Made by a program: the position numbers and the translations under genes
The notes under the pieces: model-generated
The model's input: the letters and a program-made list of their open reading frames with translations, nothing else
What the model was told of the DNA's origin: nothing
The model's database searches: none
Part shown: piece by piece, positions 42,516-51,310 of the stretch
How positions within the stretch are numbered: the first letter of the stretch is position 1
Layout: each line of letters begins with the position of its first letter
Assembly (NCBI RefSeq): GCF_000955955.1
Contig: NZ_JYJG01000076.1
Coordinates: 1-64,000, forward strand
Reading direction: 5' to 3'
Source of the DNA: Lentzea aerocolonigenes
GTDB lineage: Bacteria; Actinomycetota; Actinomycetes; Mycobacteriales; Pseudonocardiaceae
Length of the DNA: 64,000 nt

Positions 42516-43793
42516 TCAGTAGGGCTTGTGCGCCGCATTCATGGCCGAAACGAGCATGGAACGCACTTTCGGCCAATGCGCGTCCTTCTGACACGAGTAG
42601 GGCGGCAGGAAGCCGCCGCACGTGCCCGACGAAGCGCCGATCTCCCAGACGAAGCTCGGCACGCCCAGGTCTTCGTACACCCAGTCGTCCGTGGCACCGG
42701 ACGCGTTGTAGAGCACCTCACCCGGTTGGCCCGCTTGGAACCCCGACAGCGAGGCCATGTCCTGCGCCATCTTGCGGAGAGCGGCGTCGTTGCCCGTCTT
42801 CTGCGTGCTCCAGCCCCACGGGAACAGCACGTAGTTGCCGTAGCTGTGCATGGAGATCACGGCGCCGGTGGTGTCGGCAGCGGCGGCCGCGGTGTCGCCC
42901 GGCGCGCGGGTGTCGCGGTAGAGCTTGCGCCACAACGACTCCAGGGCCTGAGTCTCCACCTCGGAGTCAGCGCGCGAGCCCCGGTAGATGTCGCTGCACT
43001 TGTTCGCCGACGTGCCGACCTCACCCCAGTGCGAGCCGGCGTTGCGGTTCAGGTCGACACCGCGTGGGCCGGACGAGCAGTCGCCGTGCGCGTTCTTGCG
43101 GTGCAGGACGGGCGAGTCACCGCCGGACTCGACGATCTCGACGCCGTCCGGGTTCGCGATCGGCACGACCCAGACCTCGAGATCGCCGAGCATCGCGGTG
43201 AGGTCGGAGCTGACCAGGTCATCGATGAAGCGCCACGCCATGTCGCCGGTGGTGATCTCACGCGCGTGGAGCTGTCCCATCACGAACAGGCGCGGTTTCG
43301 GCGCGGTCGGCGTCAATGCGCAGTCACCAGAAGTTTTCCGGGTGATGCAGATGGCTTTCAGGTCATATCCGCCAGAGCCCTGGGTCTTGCGCCAGGAGTC
43401 GCCGTAGTCGACGACCGTGGCGAGATCGGGATGGGCCTGAGCGACCTCGTCGAGATGGGCGATATGAGCGGTGACCGTTCGGTAGCCGCCGTAGTAAGTC
43501 GCGTCTCCGAGAGAGCGCGGCGCCCATTGAGATGGAGGCATCGCCGTCTCGACAGAAGGCCGGAAACCATCCGATCGGAGCTCATCAGCGGTGTGCGCGT
43601 CGCCGACGACGAACAGGTCCGCACCATCGCGTTGCTCCAGCACGTCGTAGCCGCTGCCGAGCAGACGTTGGGCCTCAGCACCGAGAGGAGCGGGCACACG
43701 CAGCACGAACGTCGCTTGTGGACCTTCCGCCGGTGCCGGTGCGGGGCTGAGGAGAAGGCCGAGACAGGCGAGCAGGGCCAGAGCGGTGCGCAT
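42516..43793 (-). CDS. Secreted zinc carboxypeptidase (peptidase M14)
   Basis: A 425-residue exported metallo-carboxypeptidase. The ATG at 43793 gives a good signal peptide (MRTALALLACLGLLLSPAPAPAEG), and an N-terminal propeptide-like region follows to about residue 105. Zinc ligands are HARE (in GQLHAREIT) and His in ISMHSYGNY. GVDLNRNAGSHWG carries the substrate-binding Asn-Arg. The catalytic Glu is in SFVWEIGASSGTCGG. It cleaves C-terminal residues from peptides outside the cell. It is first in the operon with the S12 hydrolases and divergent from the 38-residue peptide gene. Confidence 0.92.
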   Translation of the reverse strand: MRTALALLACLGLLLSPAPAPAEGPQATFVLRVPAPLGAEAQRLLGSGYDVLEQRDGADLFVVGDAHTADELRSDGFRPSVETAMPPSQWAPRSLGDATYYGGYRTVTAHIAHLDEVAQAHPDLATVVDYGDSWRKTQGSGGYDLKAICITRKTSGDCALTPTAPKPRLFVMGQLHAREITTGDMAWRFIDDLVSSDLTAMLGDLEVWVVPIANPDGVEIVESGGDSPVLHRKNAHGDCSSGPRGVDLNRNAGSHWGEVGTSANKCSDIYRGSRADSEVETQALESLWRKLYRDTRAPGDTAAAAADTTGAVISMHSYGNYVLFPWGWSTQKTGNDAALRKMAQDMASLSGFQAGQPGEVLYNASGATDDWVYEDLGVPSFVWEIGASSGTCGGFLPPYSCQKDAHWPKVRSMLVSAMNAAHKPY

Positions 43794-43888
43794 GATCGAC
43801 GATGATGGGCTGTCCGGGTGAGACACGCCAGTTCGTTCGACCGACCGGATGATTACCGTCCGGTGCTTGGGATCGGGAAACGGGCCAC

Positions 43889-43918
43889 TTGGTGCTCTGT
43901 GACGAAAGTCAATAGCAT
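43889..43918 (+). promoter_or_regulatory. Candidate promoter for the small-peptide/hydrolase operon
   Basis: TTGGTG (43889-43894) and TAGCAT (43913-43918) with an 18-bp spacer lie in a locally A+T-rich patch about 100 bases before the peptide gene. A nearby dyad CCGGA-N9-TCCGG (43845-43863) may be an operator for either direction. Confidence 0.4.
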
Positions 43919-44019
43919 TTCACCCAGCATCGCAGCGGTTATTGTGCTGGCAGGCCGAAACCGACTCGACAAGCGAGGTCCGCACAAACCCCTTGAGAAG
44001 TCGACAGGAGTTCACAGCC

Positions 44020-44136
44020 ATGGATCATCTCTACAACGACGGTGTCGCTGAGATCTCCTACGACTTCCCCTGGCGCGGTTCTCTCGCGGACGACGACGAG
44101 GGGTTGGAGCCGACCATCGTCCGCAGCATGGATTGA
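44020..44136 (+). CDS. 38-residue peptide, possible precursor or leader peptide
   Basis: A short gene with a good ribosome site (ACAGGAG, 9 bases before the ATG). The peptide starts MDHLYNDGVAEISYDF, has an aromatic core around DFPWRG, then an acidic stretch (ADDDEGLEP) and ends RSMD. Two thirds of the codons show the G/C third-base bias. The alpha/beta hydrolase gene follows 17 bases after its stop, and a TTG codon for the hydrolase frame even overlaps the stop. Size, ribosome site and pairing fit a RiPP precursor, a toxin-like small protein or a regulatory leader. No modifying enzyme or exporter is adjacent, so function is unknown. Confidence 0.5.
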   Translation: MDHLYNDGVAEISYDFPWRGSLADDDEGLEPTIVRSMD

Positions 44137-44153
44137 CCTATCGGGGGTTCCCC

Positions 44154-44918
44154 ATGTCCGGCCTGTCCACCGTCGTCAAGGGCACCGGCCCTGCCCTGCT
44201 GCTCGTGCACGGCGCGGGCGGCAGCGTCCAGGCCAACTACGGCCCGATCCTCGGGACCCTCACCCAGTACTTCACCGTCATCGCGCCGGATCTGCCGGGC
44301 TCCGGCAGCTCACCGAAGGGCGCGGGGCCGCTCGACCTGGAGAAGCTCGCGGACGACCTCGTGGACGTCGCGGTGCAGGCCGGGCACGAGTCGTTCTTCG
44401 TCTGCGGCTACTCGATGGGCTGCGCGGTCGCGGTCACGGCTGCGGTGCGGCACCCCGAGCGGGTGCGCGGGCTGGTGCTGAGCACGCCGTTCACGAAGAT
44501 CGACGCCGCCACCCGGGCCAAGATCGACGAGTGGAAGTCGTTGCTGGACGGGTCACGCGCGGTGCTGTCGCGGTTCATCCTGTCGGTGATGTGCAGCCGG
44601 GAGTACCTGGCCCGGCTCACACCCGCGCAGGCAGAGGGCTTCGCCGAGCTGATCGGGGCGAGCGTGCCGACCGGGTCGCCGGCGCACGTCGACCTGATTC
44701 TGAAGATCGACCTGTCCGAGGTGCTGCCGCGGGTGTCGCAGCCGACGCTGGTGATCGGCGCGTCCGGTGACCAGCTGCTGTCGCGCAACCTCGGCAAGGA
44801 GGTGTCGGATCTGATTCCGGGTTCGAAGTACACCGACATCGCGTGCGGGCACGCGATCGCGCTGGAGTCCGCGATGCCGTGGGCGCGGCTGATCACCGAC
44901 TATCTGACGTCTGTCTGA
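44154..44918 (+). CDS. Alpha/beta hydrolase downstream of the small peptide
   Basis: A soluble 254-residue alpha/beta hydrolase. The oxyanion motif LVHGAGG lies near residue 20, nucleophile elbow GYSMGC carries Ser at about 88, and the C-terminal GASGDQLLS and ACGHAIALE fit the Asp and His of the triad. The ATG at 44154 is chosen; a TTG at 44133 overlapping the peptide stop is possible. No signal peptide. Being placed directly after the 38-residue peptide gene, it may act on that peptide or in the same response. Its last 26 bases overlap the converging RecD2 gene. Confidence 0.88.
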   Translation: MSGLSTVVKGTGPALLLVHGAGGSVQANYGPILGTLTQYFTVIAPDLPGSGSSPKGAGPLDLEKLADDLVDVAVQAGHESFFVCGYSMGCAVAVTAAVRHPERVRGLVLSTPFTKIDAATRAKIDEWKSLLDGSRAVLSRFILSVMCSREYLARLTPAQAEGFAELIGASVPTGSPAHVDLILKIDLSEVLPRVSQPTLVIGASGDQLLSRNLGKEVSDLIPGSKYTDIACGHAIALESAMPWARLITDYLTSV

Positions 44919-47067
44919 GGCGGTAGGCCAGCGCGGTGTGGCGGCGGCCTGCGCCCACCGTGCGGACGGCCTGGCCGATGGCTTTCTTGCTGCCGACGAG
45001 AACGACGAGTTTCTTCGCGCGCGTGACGGCGGTGTAGAGCAGGTTGCGCTGCAGCATCATCCACGCGCTGGTCGTGATCGGGATGACCACGCACGGGTAC
45101 TCGCTGCCCTGCGAGCGGTGGATGGTCATGGCGTACGCGTGGCTGAGCTCGTCCAGTTCGGAGAACTCGTAGTCGACCTCTTCGTCCTCGTCGGTGCGGA
45201 TCGTGAGCTTCTGCTCGACCGGGTCCAGGGCGATGACGTTGCCCAGGGTGCCGTTGAAGACGCCGTTTTTGCCCTTGTCGTAGTTGTTGCGGATCTGGGT
45301 GACCTTGTCGCCGACCTTGAACACCCTGCCGCCGAACCGTTTCTCGGGCAGGTTCTCGCGCGACGGCGTCAGAGCTTCTTGCAGGATCGTGTTGAGGGCG
45401 CCTGCTCCTGCCGGGCCGCGGTGCATCGGGGCGAGGACCTGGATGTCCTTGCGCGGGTCGAGCCGGAACTTGCGCGGGATGCGGTTCGCCACGACGTCGA
45501 CGGTCATCGTGGCGGCTTCCTCGGCCTCGTCGGTGCTGAAGAGGAAGAAGTCCGGTAGCCCTTGCACCTGCGGGTAGTCGCCGCTGTTGATGCGGTGCGC
45601 GTTCGTGACGACGCCGGACTCCTGGGCCTGCCGGAAGATGTGCGTGAGGCGGACGTTCGGAATCGGGCTTCCTTGCGCCAGCACGTCTCTGAGCACCTCG
45701 CCCGCCCCGACTGACGGCAGCTGGTCGACGTCGCCGACGAGCAGCAGGTACGCACCGGGCGGGACGGCCTTCACGAGTTTGTTGGCCAGCAACAGGTCCA
45801 GCATCGAGGCCTCGTCGACCACCACGAGGTCGGCGTCGAGCGGGTGGTCGCGGTCGTACGCCGCGTCGCCGCCGGGCCTGAGTTCGAGGAGCCGGTGAAC
45901 GGTGCGGGCTTCGTGGCCGGTCAGCTCGCTGAGGCGCTTGGCGGCACGCCCGGTGGGCGCGGCCAGGACGATCTTCGCCTGCTTGGCCTGGGCCAGGCGG
46001 ACGATCGAGCGCACGGTGAAGCTCTTGCCGCAGCCCGGGCCGCCGGTCAGCACGGCGACCTTCTGCGTGAGTGCCAGCTTCACCGCTTCTGCCTGGTGCT
46101 GTTCGAGTTCCGTGCCGAGCCAGGCGAACGCCTTGTCCCAGTTGACGTTCGCGAAGCCGGGCATGCGGTCGTCGTCGCTGTGCAGCAGGCGTTTGAGCTG
46201 CGCGGCCAGCGAGATCTCGGCGCGGTGGAACGGGATCAGGTAGACGGCGACCTCGTCGTCCGGGAACTCCTCGCGAACGACGCCCTCCTCCTCGACGAGC
46301 TCTGCCAGGCAGTCGATCACCAGGCCCGCGTCGACCTGGAGGATCTTGATGGCGTCCGCGATGAGGGACTGTTCCGGCAGGTAGCAGTTGCCGTCCGTGG
46401 TGGCCTCGGACAGCGTGAACTGCAGGCCGGCCTTGACGCGTTGCGGGCTGTCGTGCGGGATGCCGACGGCTTTCGCGATGACGTCCGCAGTCTTGAAGCC
46501 GATGCCCCAGACGTCGTTCGCCAGGCGGTACGGCTCTTCCTTGACGACCTCGATGGCCTTGTCCGTGTACTGCTTGTAGATCCGCACGGCCAGCGACGTG
46601 GAGACGCCGACGCCCTGTAGGAAGATCATGACTTCCTTGATGGCCTTCTGCTCTTCCCACGCCGCCGCGATGGCCTTGGTGCGCTTGGGACCGAGCTTCG
46701 GGACCTCGATGAGGCGTTCCGGCTCGTGCTCGATGACGTCCAGCGCGCCGACGCCGAAGTGGGTGACGATCTTGTCCGCGAGCACCGGGCCGATGCCCTT
46801 GATCAGGCCGGAGCCGAGGTAGCGGCGGATGCCCTGGATGGTCGCGGGCAGGATCGTCGTGTAGTCGTCGACGTGGAACTGCTTGCCGTACTGCGGGTGC
46901 GAGCCCCAGTGACCGCGCATCCTGATCGACTCGCCCGGCTGGGCGCCGAGCAACGCGCCGACGACCGTGACCAGGTCACCGCGGCCGGTGTCGACCTTCG
47001 CGACGGTGTAGCCGTTGTCCTCGTTGGCGTAGGTGATCCTCTCCAGGACCGCTTCGAGGACGTTCAT
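44893..47067 (-). CDS. recD2: RecD2-type 5'-3' DNA helicase
   Basis: A 724-residue superfamily 1B helicase of the RecD2 type, used in organisms or settings without RecBC. An N-terminal OB-like region (ITYANEDNGYTVAKV) is followed by helix-hairpin-helix motifs (LIKGIGPVLADKIV). The motor then shows Walker A TGGPGCGKS, DEAS in VVVDEASML, GDVDQLPSVG, and the C-terminal MTIHRSQGSEYP and YTAVTRAKK. It unwinds DNA and is linked to repair. The start ATG at 47067 overlaps the stop of the carboxyltransferase-like gene by four bases, so they are cotranscribed. Confidence 0.95.
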   Translation of the reverse strand: MNVLEAVLERITYANEDNGYTVAKVDTGRGDLVTVVGALLGAQPGESIRMRGHWGSHPQYGKQFHVDDYTTILPATIQGIRRYLGSGLIKGIGPVLADKIVTHFGVGALDVIEHEPERLIEVPKLGPKRTKAIAAAWEEQKAIKEVMIFLQGVGVSTSLAVRIYKQYTDKAIEVVKEEPYRLANDVWGIGFKTADVIAKAVGIPHDSPQRVKAGLQFTLSEATTDGNCYLPEQSLIADAIKILQVDAGLVIDCLAELVEEEGVVREEFPDDEVAVYLIPFHRAEISLAAQLKRLLHSDDDRMPGFANVNWDKAFAWLGTELEQHQAEAVKLALTQKVAVLTGGPGCGKSFTVRSIVRLAQAKQAKIVLAAPTGRAAKRLSELTGHEARTVHRLLELRPGGDAAYDRDHPLDADLVVVDEASMLDLLLANKLVKAVPPGAYLLLVGDVDQLPSVGAGEVLRDVLAQGSPIPNVRLTHIFRQAQESGVVTNAHRINSGDYPQVQGLPDFFLFSTDEAEEAATMTVDVVANRIPRKFRLDPRKDIQVLAPMHRGPAGAGALNTILQEALTPSRENLPEKRFGGRVFKVGDKVTQIRNNYDKGKNGVFNGTLGNVIALDPVEQKLTIRTDEDEEVDYEFSELDELSHAYAMTIHRSQGSEYPCVVIPITTSAWMMLQRNLLYTAVTRAKKLVVLVGSKKAIGQAVRTVGAGRRHTALAYRLRQTSDSR

Positions 47068-47468
47068 GGGCCGAACTTACAGAACGCCTCCACCAGGGCG
47101 CGGCGGGCGTCGCGCGGGTCAGCGAAAGAAGCGCAGGTCGTCTCGGCGATCATCGTGACGTGCGCCGGGCCCGTGACCAGGGTGATCCTGGGGACGGCGC
47201 TCTCCGCGAACGCGTGCAGCAGCGCGCCGCCGTGCACTTCCCCGCCGGGTTGCGGTGAGCCGGCGATGGCGATGAGCGGGATGCCGAACGCGTCGCACAT
47301 GCGCACGAACCGCGCGCCCTGCTCCGCCGTGGCCGCGTCGAGCGGGCCGGACTCCTCGACTACGCCGACCGTGCGGCCGTCGAGCCTGCCCAGGCTGGCC
47401 TTGAGGGAGTGGCTGCTGCCGAGCAGCAGCGGGGCGGCGTCGAGGAGCTGCGAGGTGAGCCCGTCCAT
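47064..47468 (-). CDS. Short carboxyltransferase-domain-like protein (acyl-CoA carboxylase beta remnant)
   Basis: A 134-residue protein whose sequence LDAATAEQGARFVRMCDAFGIPLIAIAG and GALLHAFAESAVPRITLVTG follows the C-terminal carboxyltransferase domain of propionyl/acetyl-CoA carboxylase beta subunits. Those proteins are about 500 residues. Here most of the fold and the PGF and GGA oxyanion loops are missing, so catalysis is unlikely. It may be a worn-down gene or a small reused domain. Its tight overlap with recD2 (ATGA) and normal codon bias argue that it is still expressed. Confidence 0.65.
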   Translation of the reverse strand: MDGLTSQLLDAAPLLLGSSHSLKASLGRLDGRTVGVVEESGPLDAATAEQGARFVRMCDAFGIPLIAIAGSPQPGGEVHGGALLHAFAESAVPRITLVTGPAHVTMIAETTCASFADPRDARRALVEAFCKFGP

Positions 47469-47523
47469 GTTCGGAGCCTAATTAAATGGTTCGCCTTGTT
47501 AACAGTGCGTGCGCTCCTGGTTT

Positions 47524-47541
47524 CGGTAACCGAGCGGTAAC
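47524..47541 (+). promoter_or_regulatory. Direct repeat upstream of the OmpR-type regulator
   Basis: CGGTAAC occurs twice (47524-47530 and 47535-47541) with an 11-bp period, the usual spacing of OmpR-family tandem sites. It sits 73 bases before the response-regulator start and may mediate autoregulation. Confidence 0.5.
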
Positions 47542-47613
47542 TGATCGATCTCTGCACACGATCTTCACAACTTGTCCCGGCGTCCTCCACTTCCTCCCCA
47601 TAAAGTCGCCGCC

Positions 47614-48303
47614 ATGACAGGTCAGCGCCGGGTGCTCGTCGTGGAGGACGACATCACGATCGCCGAGTCCGTGGCCGCCCGGCTGCGGGCCGAGGGGTTC
47701 GTGGTGTCGGTGGCTCATGACGGGCCGTCCGGGGTGGCTCAGGCCGCCACTTTCGTGCCTGACCTGGTGGTTCTGGACGTGATGCTGCCGGGGTTCGACG
47801 GGCTCGAGGTGTGCCGGCGGATCCAGGCGTCGCGTTCGGTGCCGGTGCTGATGCTGACCGCGCGGGGGGACGAGACCGATCTGCTGGTCGGGCTCGCCGT
47901 GGGGGCGGACGACTACCTGACGAAGCCGTTCTCGATGCGGGAACTGGCGGCTCGGGTGCACGTGCTGCTGCGTCGCGTGTCACGGGCAGTGGCTTCTCGG
48001 TCGTTGGAGCTCGGGGATCTGGTGATCGACCTGGCGGCGCGGCGGGTGTCGCGGTCGGGCGTCGAGGCTCATCTGACGCCCACCGAGTACGACCTGCTGG
48101 TGTTCCTGGCCGAGCGGCCGTCCGCCGTGCAGGCCAGGGAGCGGTTGCTGGCGGAGGCGTGCGGGTGGCACGAGGGGGCTTCGTCGCGGACGGTCGACAG
48201 TCACGTGAAGGCTCTTCGCCGCAAGCTCGGGCCCGACCTGATCCGGACCGTGCACGGGGTGGGGTACGCGCTGGAGGTTCCCCAGAAGAAGGTGTCTCAG
48301 TGA
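47614..48303 (+). CDS. OmpR/PhoB-type response regulator
   Basis: A 229-residue two-component regulator. The receiver begins RRVLVVEDDITIAE (acidic pair), with phosphoacceptor Asp in DLVVLDVMLPG and Lys in DDYLTKPFSMREL. The C-terminal winged helix (LELGDLVIDLAARRVSRSG..., LTPTEYDLLVFLAERPSAVQ, VDSHVKALRRKLGPDLIRTVHGVGYAL) binds DNA. The ATG at 47614 is preferred over an upstream in-frame start at 47572. The sensor kinase gene follows with a four-base GTGA overlap, so this is a complete two-component system. Confidence 0.95.
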   Translation: MTGQRRVLVVEDDITIAESVAARLRAEGFVVSVAHDGPSGVAQAATFVPDLVVLDVMLPGFDGLEVCRRIQASRSVPVLMLTARGDETDLLVGLAVGADDYLTKPFSMRELAARVHVLLRRVSRAVASRSLELGDLVIDLAARRVSRSGVEAHLTPTEYDLLVFLAERPSAVQARERLLAEACGWHEGASSRTVDSHVKALRRKLGPDLIRTVHGVGYALEVPQKKVSQ

Positions 48304-49298
48304 ACTGGGTGCTGGGCTTGCTGGACAAGCTGCCGCGGCCGTTGGACTCGGTGCGGTCGATCAAGCTCAAGCTCGGGATCGTCATCGTGGTGTCGGGATG
48401 CGTGTCGTTCGCCTACTTCCGTTACGTGACTGGCTGGTTGCCGCCGCGGACGACCTTGATCGCTCTGGTGCTGGGTTTGCTGACGTCGCAGTTGCTCGCG
48501 CACGGCATGACTTCGCCGTTGCGGGAGATGACTTCCGCGGCCCGGTCGATGGCTTCCGGGGACTACTCGCGGTCGGTGCGGGCGACGTCTTCGGACGAGG
48601 TCGGGCAGCTGGCCGAGGCGTTCACGGTGATGGCTTCGGATCTTGCCGCGGCGGATCAGCAGCGGCGGGAGTTGATCGCGAACGTGTCGCACGAGCTGCG
48701 GACTCCGATCTCGGCTTTGCAGGCCGTGCTGGAGAACGTGGTGGACGGGGTGGCTGTCGCTGATGCGGCGACGATGAGGACGGCACTGGCGCAGACCGAA
48801 CGGCTCGGGCGGCTGGTGACCGAGCTGCTGGACCTGTCGAAGATCGACGCTGGGGTTCTTTCGTTGAACCGGGAGACGTTGTCGGTGTCTTCCTTGGTCG
48901 CCGACGTGGTGGCCGAGGCTGCTGTCGCCGCGCCTGCTGCGTCGTTCTCGATCGACGTGCCCGGGGATTTGACGGTGCTGGCCGACGGGGAACGGCTGCA
49001 CCAGGTGCTGGTGAACCTGGTGGACAACGCCGCCCGGCACGGACCCACCGGGGGGTTGGTGTCCGTGTCCGGGTATCTCGCTGGTTCTTGTGTGGTGCTG
49101 GAGGTTCGGGACGAGGGGCCGGGAATCGCTCCGGCTGACCGGTCGCGGATCTTCGAGAGGTTCACCCGAGGGGAGAGGGCGGGTGGTGGTGGGACCGGGC
49201 TCGGTCTCGCCATCGCCCGGTGGGTGGTGGACCTGCACGGCGGGACGATCGCCGTGGTCGACCCCGGGTCGTGCATCCGGGTGACTTTGCCTCGCTGA
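48300..49298 (+). CDS. Membrane sensor histidine kinase partner
   Basis: A 332-residue sensor kinase read from the GTG overlapping the regulator's stop. Two membrane segments (about 22-70) enclose almost no extracytoplasmic loop, so it probably senses the membrane or an intramembrane signal. A HAMP segment follows, then the dimerisation domain with phospho-His in IANVSHELRTPISAL, and the ATPase domain with N box VNLVDNAARHG, G1 DEGPGIAP and GTGLGLAIA. The stimulus is unknown. The membrane protein encoded next in the same direction may be a target or co-sensor. Confidence 0.95.
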   Translation: MNWVLGLLDKLPRPLDSVRSIKLKLGIVIVVSGCVSFAYFRYVTGWLPPRTTLIALVLGLLTSQLLAHGMTSPLREMTSAARSMASGDYSRSVRATSSDEVGQLAEAFTVMASDLAAADQQRRELIANVSHELRTPISALQAVLENVVDGVAVADAATMRTALAQTERLGRLVTELLDLSKIDAGVLSLNRETLSVSSLVADVVAEAAVAAPAASFSIDVPGDLTVLADGERLHQVLVNLVDNAARHGPTGGLVSVSGYLAGSCVVLEVRDEGPGIAPADRSRIFERFTRGERAGGGGTGLGLAIARWVVDLHGGTIAVVDPGSCIRVTLPR

Positions 49299-49392
49299 CG
49301 TTCTTGCTGACTTCGTTGTAGCTCGGTTCTTGCTCACGCCGCTGGGCGGTGTGACGGTGAAGCGCGCCCATTTTCGGGCTTGGGAGAGAGAC

Positions 49393-51246
49393 ATGACGGA
49401 CACACCTGACACGCCCGACTCCGCTGAGTCGTCGTCTTCGGACGAGGGGGCTGTTGCGCGGCGGCGGTATCGGCACTTCCGAAAGGTCGGGTATCGGCCG
49501 GTTGCGGGTGGGCCGGCGGGTTCTGGGGGCTCGCCGGACCCCGACGAGGTGGACGAGGTCGAAGAGCCCGCCGAGGAAACCGACAGCGCCGAAGAGGCTG
49601 TCGAGGAAACCGACAGCGCCGAATCGGCTGTCGAGGAGGCCGAGGCAGGCTCCCGCAGGGGTACCCCCGAGCCGGGAACCCCTGCATCTCAACGTACTCA
49701 GGGGGTCCGACAAGGTCAGGTCGCGACCGCCACCCTGCCTCCGCCGTCACCGTGGCAGGGGCCGGCTCGCTACCCCACCGCAGGCCCAGCGGTCGTGCCA
49801 GCGGCGCCTGGCGTGCCGTTCATGCCCTGGTGGACCCCACCTGTCGACCCCGCACCCGCGAAGGTCATGGTCGTCGGCCTCGTCGCGGGCCTGGCCGCGG
49901 CGTTCCTGGCCCCGCCCAACAACGGCATCGGCTGGTTCCTGGCAGGGCTGTTCGGCGTCGGCGCCGTCCTCTACTACGCGGGCAAGCCGACCGTCGAGCG
50001 TGCGCTCTGGCTGGCGGGCGCGCTGGCGTTCCTGGCGATGGGTTTTCTCCGTGCCGCCGAGTGGATCTTCCCGCTGTGCGTCATGGCCTCGTTCCTGTGC
50101 GGCTCGATCGCCATGGCGGGCGGGAAGACCGTGCGTGGGCTGATCTTCGGCGCGCTCGGGGTCGGACTCGGTGGGCTGCGGTCGATTCCGTGGGTCGCCA
50201 AGGGGCTCAGCAGGCGCGGGCCGATCGGCATCAGGCCGTTCATCTCGGTCGGAGTGGCGTTGGTGCTGCTGCTGATCTTCGGGTCGTTGCTGGCCGGCGC
50301 GGACCAGGCGTTCGGGAAGTTCCTCGAGGGGCTGGTGCCGGACCTCGACGTCGGCGTGTACGTGCGGATGGGCTTCTTCGGGGTGGTGGCGGCGCTCGGG
50401 GCGTTGGGTGCGTGCTACCTCGTGGCGGCGCCTCCCCGCATCAACGAGGACGCGGAGGCCAAGCCGGGTGCGTTGCGGGTCAAGGACTACGCGCTGCCGG
50501 TCGGTGTGCTCGTGGTGCTGTTCGCCGGGTTCGTCGGGACGCAGCTCGCGGTTCTCTTCGGTGGCGAGAAGTACGTGATGGAGACGGCGGGCGTGACGTT
50601 CGCCGAGTACGCGCGATCCGGGTTCTGGCAGCTGCTGTGGGTCGCGATCCTGACGCTCGGCGTCATCGCCGGCGTGGGGCACTTCGCGGCCAAGAAGACC
50701 AAGCAGGAGCAGTTGTGGCTGCGGGTGTTGCTCGGCTCGCTCGCCGTGCTGACGCTGGTGATCGTGGCCAGTGCGTTGAGCCGCATGTGGTTCTACCAGC
50801 AGGCGTACGGGTGGACCGTGCTGCGGCTCCTCGTTTCGTCGTGCGAGGTGTGGCTCGCCGTCGTGTACCTGATGGTGATCGCGGGCGGGATCTCGTTGCG
50901 CGCCAACTGGTTGCCCAAGGCGATCATCGGGACCGGGACGGCGTTTCTCCTTGCGGTGATGGTGATGAACCCCGAACGAGTGGTTGCCGACTACAACGTG
51001 TCGCGGTTCGAAGCCACGCAGAAGATCGACACCGGCTACCTGTCGACGTTGACGGAGGACGCGGTGCCCGCGCTGGTCAGGTTGCCTGAGCCGCAACGGT
51101 TCTGCGCGCTGAAGTGGGTGCGGGACCGCAACGTGGAGCAGGACTGGCGCGACTTCAACCTGGCGCGGCACAACGCGAAGAAGTCACTCGAAAGTGTTCC
51201 GGTGACTGAGACCACCTGTGAATCGGGTTACTGGGGCGACAGGTAG
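49393..51246 (+). CDS. DUF4153/DUF4173-like multispanning membrane protein
   Basis: A 617-residue protein. Residues 1-160 are acidic and Ser/Pro-rich, with a short repeat (EETDSAEEAVEETDSAESAVEE). From about 160 there are around ten membrane helices (AKVMVVGLVAGLAAAFL onwards) with RNVEQDWRDFNLARH near the end, as in DUF4153-type proteins of actinobacteria. Function is unknown for the family. The ATG at 49393 has a GGAGAGAG ribosome site. It lies under 100 bases after the histidine kinase gene, in the same direction, so it may be part of that regulon. Confidence 0.78.
   Translation: MTDTPDTPDSAESSSSDEGAVARRRYRHFRKVGYRPVAGGPAGSGGSPDPDEVDEVEEPAEETDSAEEAVEETDSAESAVEEAEAGSRRGTPEPGTPASQRTQGVRQGQVATATLPPPSPWQGPARYPTAGPAVVPAAPGVPFMPWWTPPVDPAPAKVMVVGLVAGLAAAFLAPPNNGIGWFLAGLFGVGAVLYYAGKPTVERALWLAGALAFLAMGFLRAAEWIFPLCVMASFLCGSIAMAGGKTVRGLIFGALGVGLGGLRSIPWVAKGLSRRGPIGIRPFISVGVALVLLLIFGSLLAGADQAFGKFLEGLVPDLDVGVYVRMGFFGVVAALGALGACYLVAAPPRINEDAEAKPGALRVKDYALPVGVLVVLFAGFVGTQLAVLFGGEKYVMETAGVTFAEYARSGFWQLLWVAILTLGVIAGVGHFAAKKTKQEQLWLRVLLGSLAVLTLVIVASALSRMWFYQQAYGWTVLRLLVSSCEVWLAVVYLMVIAGGISLRANWLPKAIIGTGTAFLLAVMVMNPERVVADYNVSRFEATQKIDTGYLSTLTEDAVPALVRLPEPQRFCALKWVRDRNVEQDWRDFNLARHNAKKSLESVPVTETTCESGYWGDR
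49572..49631 (+). repeat. Tandem 30-bp repeat in the acidic N-terminal region
   Basis: Two almost identical 30-bp units beginning CGAGGAAACCGACAGCGCCG (49572-49601, 49602-49631), then a partial third. It codes for the (V/A)EETDSAE repeat and is a site for length change. Confidence 0.8.
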
Positions 51247-51310
51247 TGGGTTAACTCACGGTAAAGTGGCGGGTCCACAAGTTGCCGAGAGGGTGAGAAG
51301 TGACGCTGTC

